From the NCBI GenBank assembly GCA_004000155.1, contig RCSS01000712.1, positions 4,718-29,473 of the forward strand: a stretch of DNA of 24,756 bases, given 5' to 3'. Every line of letters begins with the position of its first letter. Position 1 is the stretch's first letter. This document shows, one piece after another, positions 17,049 to 24,470 of this stretch. The DNA is from Tubulinosema ratisbonensis (Eukaryota > Microsporidia > Tubulinosematidae). A program made the position numbers and the translations under genes. The notes under the pieces are model-generated. The model saw only the letters and a program-made list of their open reading frames with translations, was not told the origin of the DNA and searched no databases.

Positions 17049-18042
17049 GTTTTATGTCTTCTATATAAAATATTATTACCTATTCTCTAAAAAATATATG
17101 GTTAAATATGTTCCTCTATAATTAGGTATAGCTCAAGATACTGCGAGCCTTTTAATTGTAAAAATATACCTTCATACTCTATTGACTGCCTAAGTCTACC
17201 TTTTTCGAGACTTCGGTCACACAATTAAAAACTTATATAAATAAAAATATACTTTACAAATTTAGTAGCATAGCCACTTATGTTTTAGTATGAAATATTG
17301 GTGTTTTTTCGAATAAATATTTTCATATATTTTATCAAGGGTTATATTTAAAGACTGTAATACTAATTAATAGATTGATTTCAGTTTTTTATATTTTGAT
17401 TACTCTTTTTATTCTAAAGGTACCATAGAACATTTTGTTAATAAGCTTACAAAAAGCGTTCTCAACTTATTTTTAATAAAGTTGCAAGTGCCAGGTCTTA
17501 AACCAAACATTTAAATGAATCTTTAATTATGTTAATTTGCTATGCATACATTATATCAGTGATAAGTTTTTTTCTGTGGTGTTCAAATTTCTTGTTTGTT
17601 TAGAAAAAATAAATTATATACAAATGTATTTTCTTAAAAATTCTGTACAGATTTTTATCTCGTTTTTTGTCATAGGATCATTAAAATATAAAAATTCTTA
17701 AAATAGATATTATTCTCAAATAATATTTGAATAAATTTTTATCCGTTTAAATTTTTAAAATACGTCTATAAATATATTTAATCATTTAAAATTAATGTTT
17801 ATATTTTAAATTGTAAAATAATTCTTGTATAAAATAAGTTATCACTTCTCAATTAGAAATCAATTTTTTTTCAATATTCTCAAAAATATTGCAAAAAGTT
17901 AATATTTTTTTAAAAATTAATATAACAAATATATAATTTAAACAATTTATATAAATCAAATAATAAAATAAATATTTCTTATTCAAAGCAAAGATATGAA
18001 TAATATTTAAATTCATAATTTAATAAACCAATCAATTTTTAT

Positions 18043-18843
18043 TTAAAAATCAATATTTCTCAAATAAATCTTTTTCTCATAAAAAGATGAATAAGCCAAA
18101 ACCCCTTTATAATAATCACAAGCATAAACAATAGATCCACATTCAAAAGTATTTTGTATGTTAAAATCATAATCTAATACCTTAACACCANCGTATACAC
18201 AAGCACATACAATAAATTTATCATTAAAGCTTAGTTGCCATATCTGACCACCTACAAATTTATCATAAAGTTTGTTGTACCTTAAATCGTAAACGTTTAC
18301 CATGCCATCGTATGTACCTGCATAAACAAAGTTATCTTTGAATTTGACACATGGGCTCATTTCACTTTTTATAACTGAAGGTTTNTTTGTACGTATGTCT
18401 ACTAAAAAAAGATTGGTTATTTCACCACCTAAAACAAATAAGCTGTTTTGTTGGTCTACAGACCAAAGAGTGTGGTTTGTCAGTGTGTAAGTGTGTATTT
18501 CTTTAAAATTGTTAAAAAGTTTTAGTTCGCCAGCAGTGGTAGACACTCCTATAAAGTTATCTATTGACAAGTAAGTGTTAATACCTTTTGTTTCTATCGT
18601 TTCAACCAGTTTTTCATTTTTATAAACTTGGATATTACACATATTAGCTGCATAAACCAATTCATCTTTCTCTTTTAAGCAAAAAGTACCCGTTGTGCTA
18701 AATTTTACCTCTGTTAAACTTTTAAGATCATAAAAACACACTTCACCACTCCTTTTACCATCATCATATGCATACGACCCGTAAATTAATTTCTCTTTTA
18801 AAATTAAAGTGTCACAAGGAAAAGTTGTGTCAATAATTTGCAT
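18043..18843 (-). CDS. DPH7: Diphthine methyltransferase Dph7 (WDR85/Rrt2), WD40 protein
   Basis: A 266-residue beta-propeller with ATG at 18841-18843 and two Ns that do not break the frame. WD-like repeats are visible: SGEVCFYDLK, HTLWSVDQQ...LFLVDIRT, SPCVKFKDNFVYAGTYDGMVNVYDLR, GGQIWQLSFNDKFIVCACVY, and the last blade SIVYACDYYKG...AYSSFYEKKIYL. The GG-x-WxL, C-xx-G-x-K and VYACD...SSFYE strings correspond to conserved Dph7 positions (human WDR85, yeast Rrt2), which separates it from generic WD40 proteins. Dph7 removes the methyl ester from methylated diphthine on EF-2, allowing the final amidation of diphthamide. The length is shorter than human (about 450) or yeast (about 390), in line with microsporidian compaction. 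The RasGEF stop lies only 8 bp upstream on the same strand. Confidence 0.82.
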   Translation of the reverse strand: MQIIDTTFPCDTLILKEKLIYGSYAYDDGKRSGEVCFYDLKSLTEVKFSTTGTFCLKEKDELVYAANMCNIQVYKNEKLVETIETKGINTYLSIDNFIGVSTTAGELKLFNNFKEIHTYTLTNHTLWSVDQQNSLFVLGGEITNLFLVDIRTXKPSVIKSEMSPCVKFKDNFVYAGTYDGMVNVYDLRYNKLYDKFVGGQIWQLSFNDKFIVCACVYXGVKVLDYDFNIQNTFECGSIVYACDYYKGVLAYSSFYEKKIYLRNIDF

Positions 18844-18851
18844 AAAAAATT

Positions 18852-19517
18852 TTATTCAACCAAAAATATTAANAAATCAAAAAAATCATTTTTTAAAGAA
18901 ATATTTTTTGGTTGTGAGCTAAGAATTTCTTTTACTCTTTTTACTCTTTTTTTGTTTATTTTTACAGGTTTAGTATCTTGAATCTTAACAAATAATTCTA
19001 CACACTTATAAAAATTCTTACTTTGGTTTACATGACTGCTCAGTTCATTTAGAAAAAATTTAATTGGTGGTATAATTACTTTGTCAGAATAACACTCTTT
19101 CCTAATAAAATTAGTGTCATCATAGTCATAGTATTCTTTTAATTTTTTAGAAGTAAAAATACTCTTCAATCCATTATAAACAGACATAAATGAATTTAAA
19201 TTGTTTTTTAGTAAAAAAGCATTTGCCAGCCTAAAAAAATATTTTTTATTTTTTTTGTTATTTTTTACTAAATTAATTAAATTTGTGTGCTGAGTCAGCA
19301 GTGCATGAATTGAAGATGAATCATTTGTGTTTAGCAAATGAATGGGTGTGATTGATTTATAATGTTCTAAGTCTAAGTAATTAAGTACCTTTACTAATTT
19401 TTTTACTGATATTTTAGTAATATCGTATTGTAACACAACGTCATCTTCTTTTATTTCTTTTTTCTCTTCTTTTTCTGATATTGTAAATAAATCTAAGAAT
19501 TTTTCTAAATTTCTCAT
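18852..19517 (-). CDS. Minimal RasGEF (CDC25-homology) protein
   Basis: A 221-residue protein that appears to be a single reduced RasGEF catalytic domain. Residues 30-63 (YDITKISVKKLVKVLNYLDLEHYKSITPIHLL) match the opening of the CDC25 domain (elA.qLT..e...f..i.p.ELL). Residues 93-117 (YFFRLANAFLLKNNLNSFMSVYNGL) match the A..c..l.N.ns.maI..GL helices. Residues 148-160 (IIPPIKFFLNELS) match the PflG.yL.dL core, and residues 187-202 (INKKRVKRVKEILSSQ) the closing INf.Kr...ae.i...Q helix. Such domains open the nucleotide pocket of Ras-family GTPases. There is no REM domain, SH3 or other module, and several consensus positions are replaced, so target and activity are uncertain. A single N lies near the C-terminus. 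It is followed 8 bp later by DPH7. Confidence 0.6.
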   Translation of the reverse strand: MRNLEKFLDLFTISEKEEKKEIKEDDVVLQYDITKISVKKLVKVLNYLDLEHYKSITPIHLLNTNDSSSIHALLTQHTNLINLVKNNKKNKKYFFRLANAFLLKNNLNSFMSVYNGLKSIFTSKKLKEYYDYDDTNFIRKECYSDKVIIPPIKFFLNELSSHVNQSKNFYKCVELFVKIQDTKPVKINKKRVKRVKEILSSQPKNISLKNDFFDXLIFLVE

Positions 19518-19702
19518 CTTCTTTTAATAAAATATTATTTTATTATTTTATAAAACATTTTCGTTTTAAATCTTTAACTAATCAAAAATAGCAATAAAAA
19601 ATAATAATAAAATAATATAGAATTAATTTTAAAATACCATTAAATTAAAATTAATATTGGAAAAAAATTAAAATAATTGCACAAATAAAGTAAGATTAAA
19701 TA
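19518..19702. other. A/T spacer between POLK and the RasGEF gene
   Basis: A 185-bp spacer downstream of POLK on the minus strand and upstream of the RasGEF ATG. No distinct signal is seen. Confidence 0.4.
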
Positions 19703-21226
19703 TTAATTACTTTTCTTTTTAAAATATTTGTCAAGTGTCATTGATTCTTTCTTTTTCTTCCTATTAATACACACTTCAACATGTGTTTGTACCATAATAT
19801 CACTCTCATGGTAAAATAAACAATTACAAATAGGACATTCTCTTTCTATTGCATTAACATTCTTTAACTGTAAAGGGTTATGTTTTTTTAAGTCACTAAC
19901 ACTGATCCCTAACTGATTAATCTTTTCTGGTAAAATTAATTTATTTTCTGTGAGTAAAAGTTTAATTGATTTGTTAAACAAATCTTCTACTTTTATGACT
20001 TTTCCTAATTTTACTGATTTTGTTACACTTTTAAAAGAAGCAAATCTTATTTTTAGGGTTAGTGTTGAACAAATAGTATTCTTAATTTTAACAAATAATT
20101 TATCACATAAATAAAAAAGAGTGTCACAAATATAATCGTAGTCACTAGTNCTGGCAAAAGATTTGCTTATTCCTTTGTTATGACTTTTCTTTTGGCTTCT
20201 AAAATCAAAATATCCTACTCCATAACTTAAATAAAGGAGGGAAAGTGCTGTTTTTTCTGTAAATTTACTAAAAATTTCTTCTTTTTTCTCTCTTAATTCT
20301 TGGATTGTTTTAATTTTATTAATTTTAAAAAGTATTTCTTTGGTGGCATTTCCTATTCCATTAATTTCATCCACTTCTAAATTAATGTCATAATCAGTCA
20401 CAAAGCTTTGGTTATTTGGTTTATTAATCCCACTGGCATACTTAGCTAACCCTCTTGTTAAAGACATTCCCGCACTGATGGTTAAACATGTCTTTTTATA
20501 AACATATTTTCTAATTTGGTTTACTAAAATAAACACTCTNTCCACAAATTCTTTGTTAATTTCATATAAATCATTTTTTTGTGTAAAATCAATTTTAATT
20601 TCTTCTTCTTTTGAATTAATTTTTTCTATTTCTTTTTCTGCTTTTTGTAATTTTTCAGGTGTAAAGGAAAGACATGCTTCGTCAATGCCATAAATTTCTA
20701 TTTCATTATCAAATATGCTTAACAGACTCATAATCGTATCTGAGTAAAAATTAATTCGTTGAAAGTCTGGTTTAATGATNACTAAATGTGGACAAAGTTG
20801 TTTACCAATGTAACCAGGCATCCCAGCTTTTACTCCATACTCTCTTGCTAAATAATTGGTAGCTGCTAACATAGAAGTACCTCCTATTNCTAAAGGAAAA
20901 GTGTTCCCTGATCTTAACATTTCTACCTGTGCATAAAACATGTCTAAGTCAAAATGAACAAAAAGTTTGTTAATTTTTTCAGGGGTAAACAAAAAAGAAT
21001 AATTTGTTTTTAATGCATTGAAATGAGGAACAAAGTTGACTTTCTTAGTTCCTTTCTCCAATTCTAAGCACTTTTTAAGTCTTTTGTAATGTTTTTTCTC
21101 TTTTTCATCGTTAAATGGATCATTTGCTAAGTGTAAAGATACCTTTATTTTCTTTTGTGGGTTGTAATCATCCAAAACAATCATTTGGTCATCCAACTGC
21201 AAATCTTCTTGAGAAAGTTTTTTCAT
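19703..21226 (-). CDS. POLK: DNA polymerase kappa (Y family, DinB)
   Basis: A 507-residue translesion polymerase; the ATG at 21224-21226 is chosen because the frame further upstream begins only with TTG. The first 90 residues match the N-clasp extension typical of Pol kappa. Catalytic carboxylates: D93 in HFDLDMFYAQVEM, and D182/E183 in YGIDEACLSF. A tail of the thumb follows (SAGMSLTRGLAKYASGINKPNNQ, then GIGNATKEILFKINKIKTIQEL), then the little-finger domain. Near the C-terminus is a UBZ-type zinc finger C464-x2-C467-x14-H482-x3-C486, and the last residues SMTLDKYFKK look like a PIP-box for PCNA. It bypasses minor-groove lesions and extends mismatches. Four Ns leave the frame intact. Both regulatory modules being kept in a reduced genome suggests ubiquitin/PCNA-controlled bypass persists. 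Confidence 0.93.
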   Translation of the reverse strand: MKKLSQEDLQLDDQMIVLDDYNPQKKIKVSLHLANDPFNDEKEKKHYKRLKKCLELEKGTKKVNFVPHFNALKTNYSFLFTPEKINKLFVHFDLDMFYAQVEMLRSGNTFPLXIGGTSMLAATNYLAREYGVKAGMPGYIGKQLCPHLXIIKPDFQRINFYSDTIMSLLSIFDNEIEIYGIDEACLSFTPEKLQKAEKEIEKINSKEEEIKIDFTQKNDLYEINKEFVXRVFILVNQIRKYVYKKTCLTISAGMSLTRGLAKYASGINKPNNQSFVTDYDINLEVDEINGIGNATKEILFKINKIKTIQELREKKEEIFSKFTEKTALSLLYLSYGVGYFDFRSQKKSHNKGISKSFAXTSDYDYICDTLFYLCDKLFVKIKNTICSTLTLKIRFASFKSVTKSVKLGKVIKVEDLFNKSIKLLLTENKLILPEKINQLGISVSDLKKHNPLQLKNVNAIERECPICNCLFYHESDIMVQTHVEVCINRKKKKESMTLDKYFKKKSN

Positions 21227-21283
21227 TTTATGCAAATATAAAATATTTAATTATTTTTTATTTATAATTTTTATCTTATTTTT

Positions 21284-22051
21284 TTATTTAAAAGTTCTTT
21301 TTAAGATGTAAACCTGAGCCAAGAATCCTAACATAGCAGTAAAAATAACTAACAAAAATCCAGGCACGTTCACATTTATATTAACATTATTACCATCCAC
21401 AAGTACCATTGTATCTAATCCTAAAGAATTATTCTCTCTTATCTCTTCAAAAGTAGTCAATAAAAAAAAAGAGCCATACAAACTAAACACTAACCCTAAG
21501 CATAAACTATAAACAAATTTGGTAAAATAAAACACAATCAAAAAAATAAGAAAACCAACCAAATAATCAAAATACATGAACTTAATTCTAAGAATGTTCT
21601 TTAGTTCTACTGTAAGTCCACTGTCCATAGTGCTAATGGCTATGTAGCCAGAAAAAATTACTTTGGTAAGAAAAGAGAGTGCTTCTAAAGAATATCCTAA
21701 AACTAATCCTACAAAAAAAGTAATAATTAAATACTTTTCTTGGTTATCTAAGACTGAATTTTTGATGTGATTGTAATTTTCTTCGGTTAAAATGTTTATA
21801 AGTGGAATGTTTTGGTCATAAGGCTGGGTTAACTTCTCTATTACCCTTAACATTGCACCAAAAGAGAGTGAAAGTGTCAAAATTGTAGTAGATATCCTTT
21901 GTTTTCTTATTCCAATGAATGTTAAGAATGCAAACAAACACAAGAACAGTACTTTTAACAAGTATTGTGGTAAGTTCATAGGTATTTTCTCTTCTATGTA
22001 CTTTATAAACCTGTAATTTGGTAAAACTAAGTAAAGAACCTTTGTAAACAT
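21284..22051 (-). CDS. Polytopic membrane protein, paralogue 1 (possible TMEM198/DUF4203-like)
   Basis: A 255-residue protein with about seven hydrophobic segments, roughly residues 28-48, 53-72, 106-124, 126-145, 160-180, 181-202 and 230-250. Between segments 2 and 3 lies a polar loop (EKLTQPYDQNIPL...), and another hydrophilic loop sits before the last helix (ENNSLGLDTMVLVDGNNVN). It is related to the protein at 22491-23267: both start MxxKxxxxxxPNxxFIxY, have FxGxRxxRxSxT after the first helix, GSF followed by E in the sixth segment, and a final GFxxQ-x(4)-K helix. A G-R-pattern followed by a glycine-rich helix resembles the TMEM198/DUF4203 family, but only weakly. Function unknown. Its stop is 57 bp upstream of the POLK start. 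Confidence 0.7.
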   Translation of the reverse strand: MFTKVLYLVLPNYRFIKYIEEKIPMNLPQYLLKVLFLCLFAFLTFIGIRKQRISTTILTLSLSFGAMLRVIEKLTQPYDQNIPLINILTEENYNHIKNSVLDNQEKYLIITFFVGLVLGYSLEALSFLTKVIFSGYIAISTMDSGLTVELKNILRIKFMYFDYLVGFLIFLIVFYFTKFVYSLCLGLVFSLYGSFFLLTTFEEIRENNSLGLDTMVLVDGNNVNINVNVPGFLLVIFTAMLGFLAQVYILKRTFK

Positions 22052-22490
22052 GGATTGGTTTTTTTTTATTTTTTTATTCTTAGATGGTATTTTGTTTTTG
22101 TGATTTTATGCTCTGATAAATTAAATAAGATTTTGACAGAATCAATAAAAAAATAGAATTTGTTTTTTGCTTAAAATTTTGCAGTTTATTTAAGTTATTT
22201 AAAAACAAAAAAAAATTGTTGAATTTATCTTTTTAAGACATGTCATTTTTTATAATGAATGTCAAGTAAATTAGTTTTTTCATAAATTATTGTTTATGAT
22301 ATCAATAAATTTAAATATCAGTAAATTTTGTAAGAATATTTTTTTATTTATCATTTTTAATCAAAATATTAAATAAATCACTTAAAAGTAAATTATTAAT
22401 ATTTATTTATTAAGAAATTGTATTGAAACATTAAATATAACAATATTTTTAATTAATTATTGAATAAATTGTTTATTTTATTTTAATGAG
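22052..22490. other. Spacer between the two membrane-protein paralogues
   Basis: A 439-bp A/T spacer with no gene or clear repeat that I can support. Confidence 0.5.
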
Positions 22491-23267
22491 TCAATCTTTA
22501 ACCTTTACAATATTTAATAATTGAACAATAAACCCAGAAATTGTCAAAGAAAAAACCAACCAAAAAGAAAAATATTTGACATTTAAAATTAACTGATAAT
22601 CTTCAGTAAAATAAATAGATTTACTCAAATCAAATATAAAATAATTGGTTAATTTTTCGCATGAAAAAAGAGTATAAAAAGATCCGTGGAAAGAGAACAA
22701 AAATACTAAAATTATTTTAAAAGCTAATCTAAAAAAAATGAACAAAGTTATGAAAATGGTAAGCATGGCTAATAAAAATAAAAGATTTTTTTGGTAAGTT
22801 GATTTTAAGTTTAGTTCATTTAAATTTATTTGTAATATTCTGGTGGTTAAATACAAACTTATGATTATTTTTCCTAAAAGTAATAACATATTAACAGCCC
22901 AGGCTAGGATTAGTGAAAATACTAGGGATATTATTAATAACCAAATATTATGATTTTCTAAAAATGTTTTAATTTTTAAATAAAAGCTTTCATTCAAGAA
23001 ATTTTGACATAATTTGTTGTCCTCAAAAGATAAATTAAAAAAATTTACCAAAAATATGCATAAATTAACAAAACTACCAAAGAAAATAAAAGTAAGAGAA
23101 GCTCTTTTAAGCCTTAACCCTGTAAATACCATAGTTAAAGAAAATAAGGTTATACCTGTTATTAATAAATACCCTGTTATTTTGTTTAATTTTTCTGTTA
23201 GTAAGTCAAATAGATAAGATATAAATGTACAATTGGGGATGAAACTAACTATAAGCTTGCTTATCAT
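22491..23267 (-). CDS. Polytopic membrane protein, paralogue 2
   Basis: A 258-residue protein with about seven hydrophobic segments (around residues 30-50, 55-75, 107-125, 126-143, 161-180, 181-200 and 232-252). It shares with its downstream neighbour the N-terminal PNCTFISYL, the FTGLRLKRASLTF segment, the HGSFYTLFSCEKL segment and the last helix with GFIVQLLNIVK. Conserved spacing of these motifs over the whole length shows an ancient tandem duplication rather than a chance likeness. The central polar loop is longer and carries no evident catalytic motif. Family unknown, with DUF4203/TMEM198 a weak possibility. CCC at 23273-23275 precedes the start by five bases. Confidence 0.7.
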   Translation of the reverse strand: MISKLIVSFIPNCTFISYLFDLLTEKLNKITGYLLITGITLFSLTMVFTGLRLKRASLTFIFFGSFVNLCIFLVNFFNLSFEDNKLCQNFLNESFYLKIKTFLENHNIWLLIISLVFSLILAWAVNMLLLLGKIIISLYLTTRILQINLNELNLKSTYQKNLLFLLAMLTIFITLFIFFRLAFKIILVFLFSFHGSFYTLFSCEKLTNYFIFDLSKSIYFTEDYQLILNVKYFSFWLVFSLTISGFIVQLLNIVKVKD

Positions 23268-23272
23268 TTTAT

Positions 23273-23275
23273 GGG
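23273..23275 (-). promoter_or_regulatory. CCC motif before membrane protein paralogue 2
   Basis: On the minus strand ATAATCCCATAAAATG places CCC five bases before the ATG, in the same class as the CCC signals before POL1 and RPN9. Paralogue 1 has only CC there. Confidence 0.35.
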
Positions 23276-23577
23276 ATTATATTTGATCATTTCGTTTTTT
23301 TTTTCATTAAATTACTTTTTAGGTAAAAAATTTAATTAAATTTTTTTAGATGGATTTAATTTTTTTGGTTTCTTTTTTATGGAAATATAAGTTTTCTAAA
23401 AATGTTTTATTGTCAGGTGATTTTACAGAAAATTACATCTTAATTGGTTAATTAAACGAATATTGATTTTATATCATTTTAGGATCATTATTTTAAAAGG
23501 AAATAAAAACCATTTATAGAAAATTAATAGTTTAATGCAAAAAATATTTTTAATTTATTTTAAATCAAAATTAAAAT
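23276..23577. other. A/T spacer
   Basis: About 300 bp between the second membrane protein and the tRNA terminator. Nothing further is seen. Confidence 0.45.
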
Positions 23578-23586
23578 AAAAAAAAA
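23578..23586 (-). terminator. RNA polymerase III terminator of tRNA-Ile
   Basis: A run of nine T on the minus strand starts one base after the discriminator base, as expected for Pol III. Confidence 0.8.
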
Positions 23587-23587
23587 G

Positions 23588-23694
23588 TGCCCCTGGAGAG
23601 ATTCGAACCCTCGACATCTGCATATCTCAGCTTTCGCTTATTGGCATATGCAAGCATATAAGTACAGCGCTCTAACCGACTGAGCTACAGGGGC
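23588..23694 (-). tRNA. tRNA-Ile(UAU) with a 33-nt intron
   Basis: The acceptor GCCCCTG pairs with CAGGGGC, with discriminator A. The D arm is GCTC-AGTCGGTTA-GAGC, which also contains the A box. The anticodon stem CTGTA/TGCAG includes one T-G pair. The anticodon loop is CTTATA-A with anticodon TAT, which reads AUA isoleucine codons, common in this A/T genome. The variable loop is ATGTC and the T arm is GAGGG-TTCGAAT-CTCTC (B box). The mature length is 74 nt. The intron at 23624-23656 lies at the canonical position after base 37. CTTAT of the loop can pair with ATAAG in the intron, as in eukaryotic pre-tRNAs cut by the splicing endonuclease, and an AGC-GAAA-GCT hairpin lies further on. CCA is not encoded. 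Confidence 0.95.
23624..23656 (-). other. tRNA-Ile(UAU) intron
   Basis: A 33-nt intron between positions 37 and 38 of the tRNA. Minus-strand sequence starts TGCTTGCATATGCC and ends GAGAT. It contains the anticodon-complementary ATAAG and a GNRA-like GAAA loop. Confidence 0.8.
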
Positions 23695-23855
23695 TAAAAC
23701 TGACAAATTAAAAAATAATTATTTACTGCTTATTTTTGATCACATTTATTTTTATTGGTTGATTTTGACATGAAAACATTACATCAATCAAAGTTCTCTC
23801 TTTTACAAATTTAATTGGTCACAAAAAAAGAAAACCACAATTGCATGATCAAGCA
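23695..23855. other. Divergent spacer between tRNA-Ile and the Lys-rich gene
   Basis: 161 bp. It contains a 4-codon upstream frame (ATG at 23845, TGA at 23857-23859) that overlaps the ATG of the Lys-rich protein. Confidence 0.45.
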
Positions 23856-24470
23856 ATGAGCTGCATAACCAATTTTCTATCAACAATATTTTGTTTCTGC
23901 AGAAAAAACAAAACTGAAGAAGTAAACTTATCAAAATTAAAGTACCTTTCTGACATGACAAAATTGGACGCACAAAGTGAAGTTGAAACAAAAAAGTCTG
24001 AAAAAAAGAAAAAGAAGAAAAAAGAAGAGTCAACTGACAAAAAGAAAAAGAAGAAAGAGGTAAAGAAAAGTGTAAAAATAGATTTTAAAGAAGAAAAGAA
24101 AAAGAAAAAATCTGATAAGAAAAAAGAGGAAGAGAAGAAATCTAAAGAGAAAGACAAAAAGAAAAAGAAAGAAGAAATGAAGAATCAAACCATCCCACAA
24201 ACAGAAGANCCTTTCTTCATGGATGAAAATGATTTTGATTACCATCCATTTCAAGAAAAAAAGCTCTATTTAGATCAAGAAATACAATTACAAGAGAGAA
24301 ATAAACAATATCAGTCTGAGTTTACTGATTATTCTTATATAATAGATAAATATATTGTTAATTCACAAGAAAGATCTGATAATAGAAATAATTTAGTGGC
24401 AAAGGAAGTGTCAGTTTTGTTAAAAAATAAAATGGAACAATATATTAAAAATATAAAAGAAGAACAATAA
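23856..24470 (+). CDS. Lysine-rich protein with N-terminal Cys motif, function unknown
   Basis: A 204-residue protein; the ATG at 23856 is chosen over an in-frame TTG at 23841. The N-terminus MSCITNFLSTIFCFCRK has a short hydrophobic stretch with three cysteines followed by basic residues, which could be a lipid-modified (palmitoylated) membrane anchor. About residues 43-115 are almost only Lys and Glu (EKKKKKKKEE repeats), likely a single charged helix or disordered linker. Residues about 120-204 are ordinary sequence: PFFMDENDFDYHPFQEKKLYLDQEIQLQERNKQYQSEF, then DYSYIIDKYI, and a final amphipathic helix. No family is recognised. Such Lys-rich proteins occur in microsporidia, for example among surface and structural proteins, but there is no specific evidence for that here. 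One N lies at codon 118. Confidence 0.7.
   Translation: MSCITNFLSTIFCFCRKNKTEEVNLSKLKYLSDMTKLDAQSEVETKKSEKKKKKKKEESTDKKKKKKEVKKSVKIDFKEEKKKKKSDKKKEEEKKSKEKDKKKKKEEMKNQTIPQTEXPFFMDENDFDYHPFQEKKLYLDQEIQLQERNKQYQSEFTDYSYIIDKYIVNSQERSDNRNNLVAKEVSVLLKNKMEQYIKNIKEEQ

Larger units (their letters stand above)
16400..18042. other. Gene-free region with relics of repeats or transposons
   Basis: About 1.6 kb without a supportable gene. It is less uniformly A/T than other deserts and contains: AATGGGG...CCCCCATT ends at about 16517 and 16884-16900; two copies of GTAGCATAGCCA (16548-16559, 17265-17276); the dispersed repeat copy at 17017-17048; and GGTGTTTTTTCG near 17300. The pattern suggests decayed mobile elements. 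Confidence 0.55.

Noticed and set aside
23849..24254. Minus-strand Phe/Ser/Leu-rich frames opposite the Lys-rich gene
   Set aside because: They are the reverse complement of poly-Lys/Glu codons.
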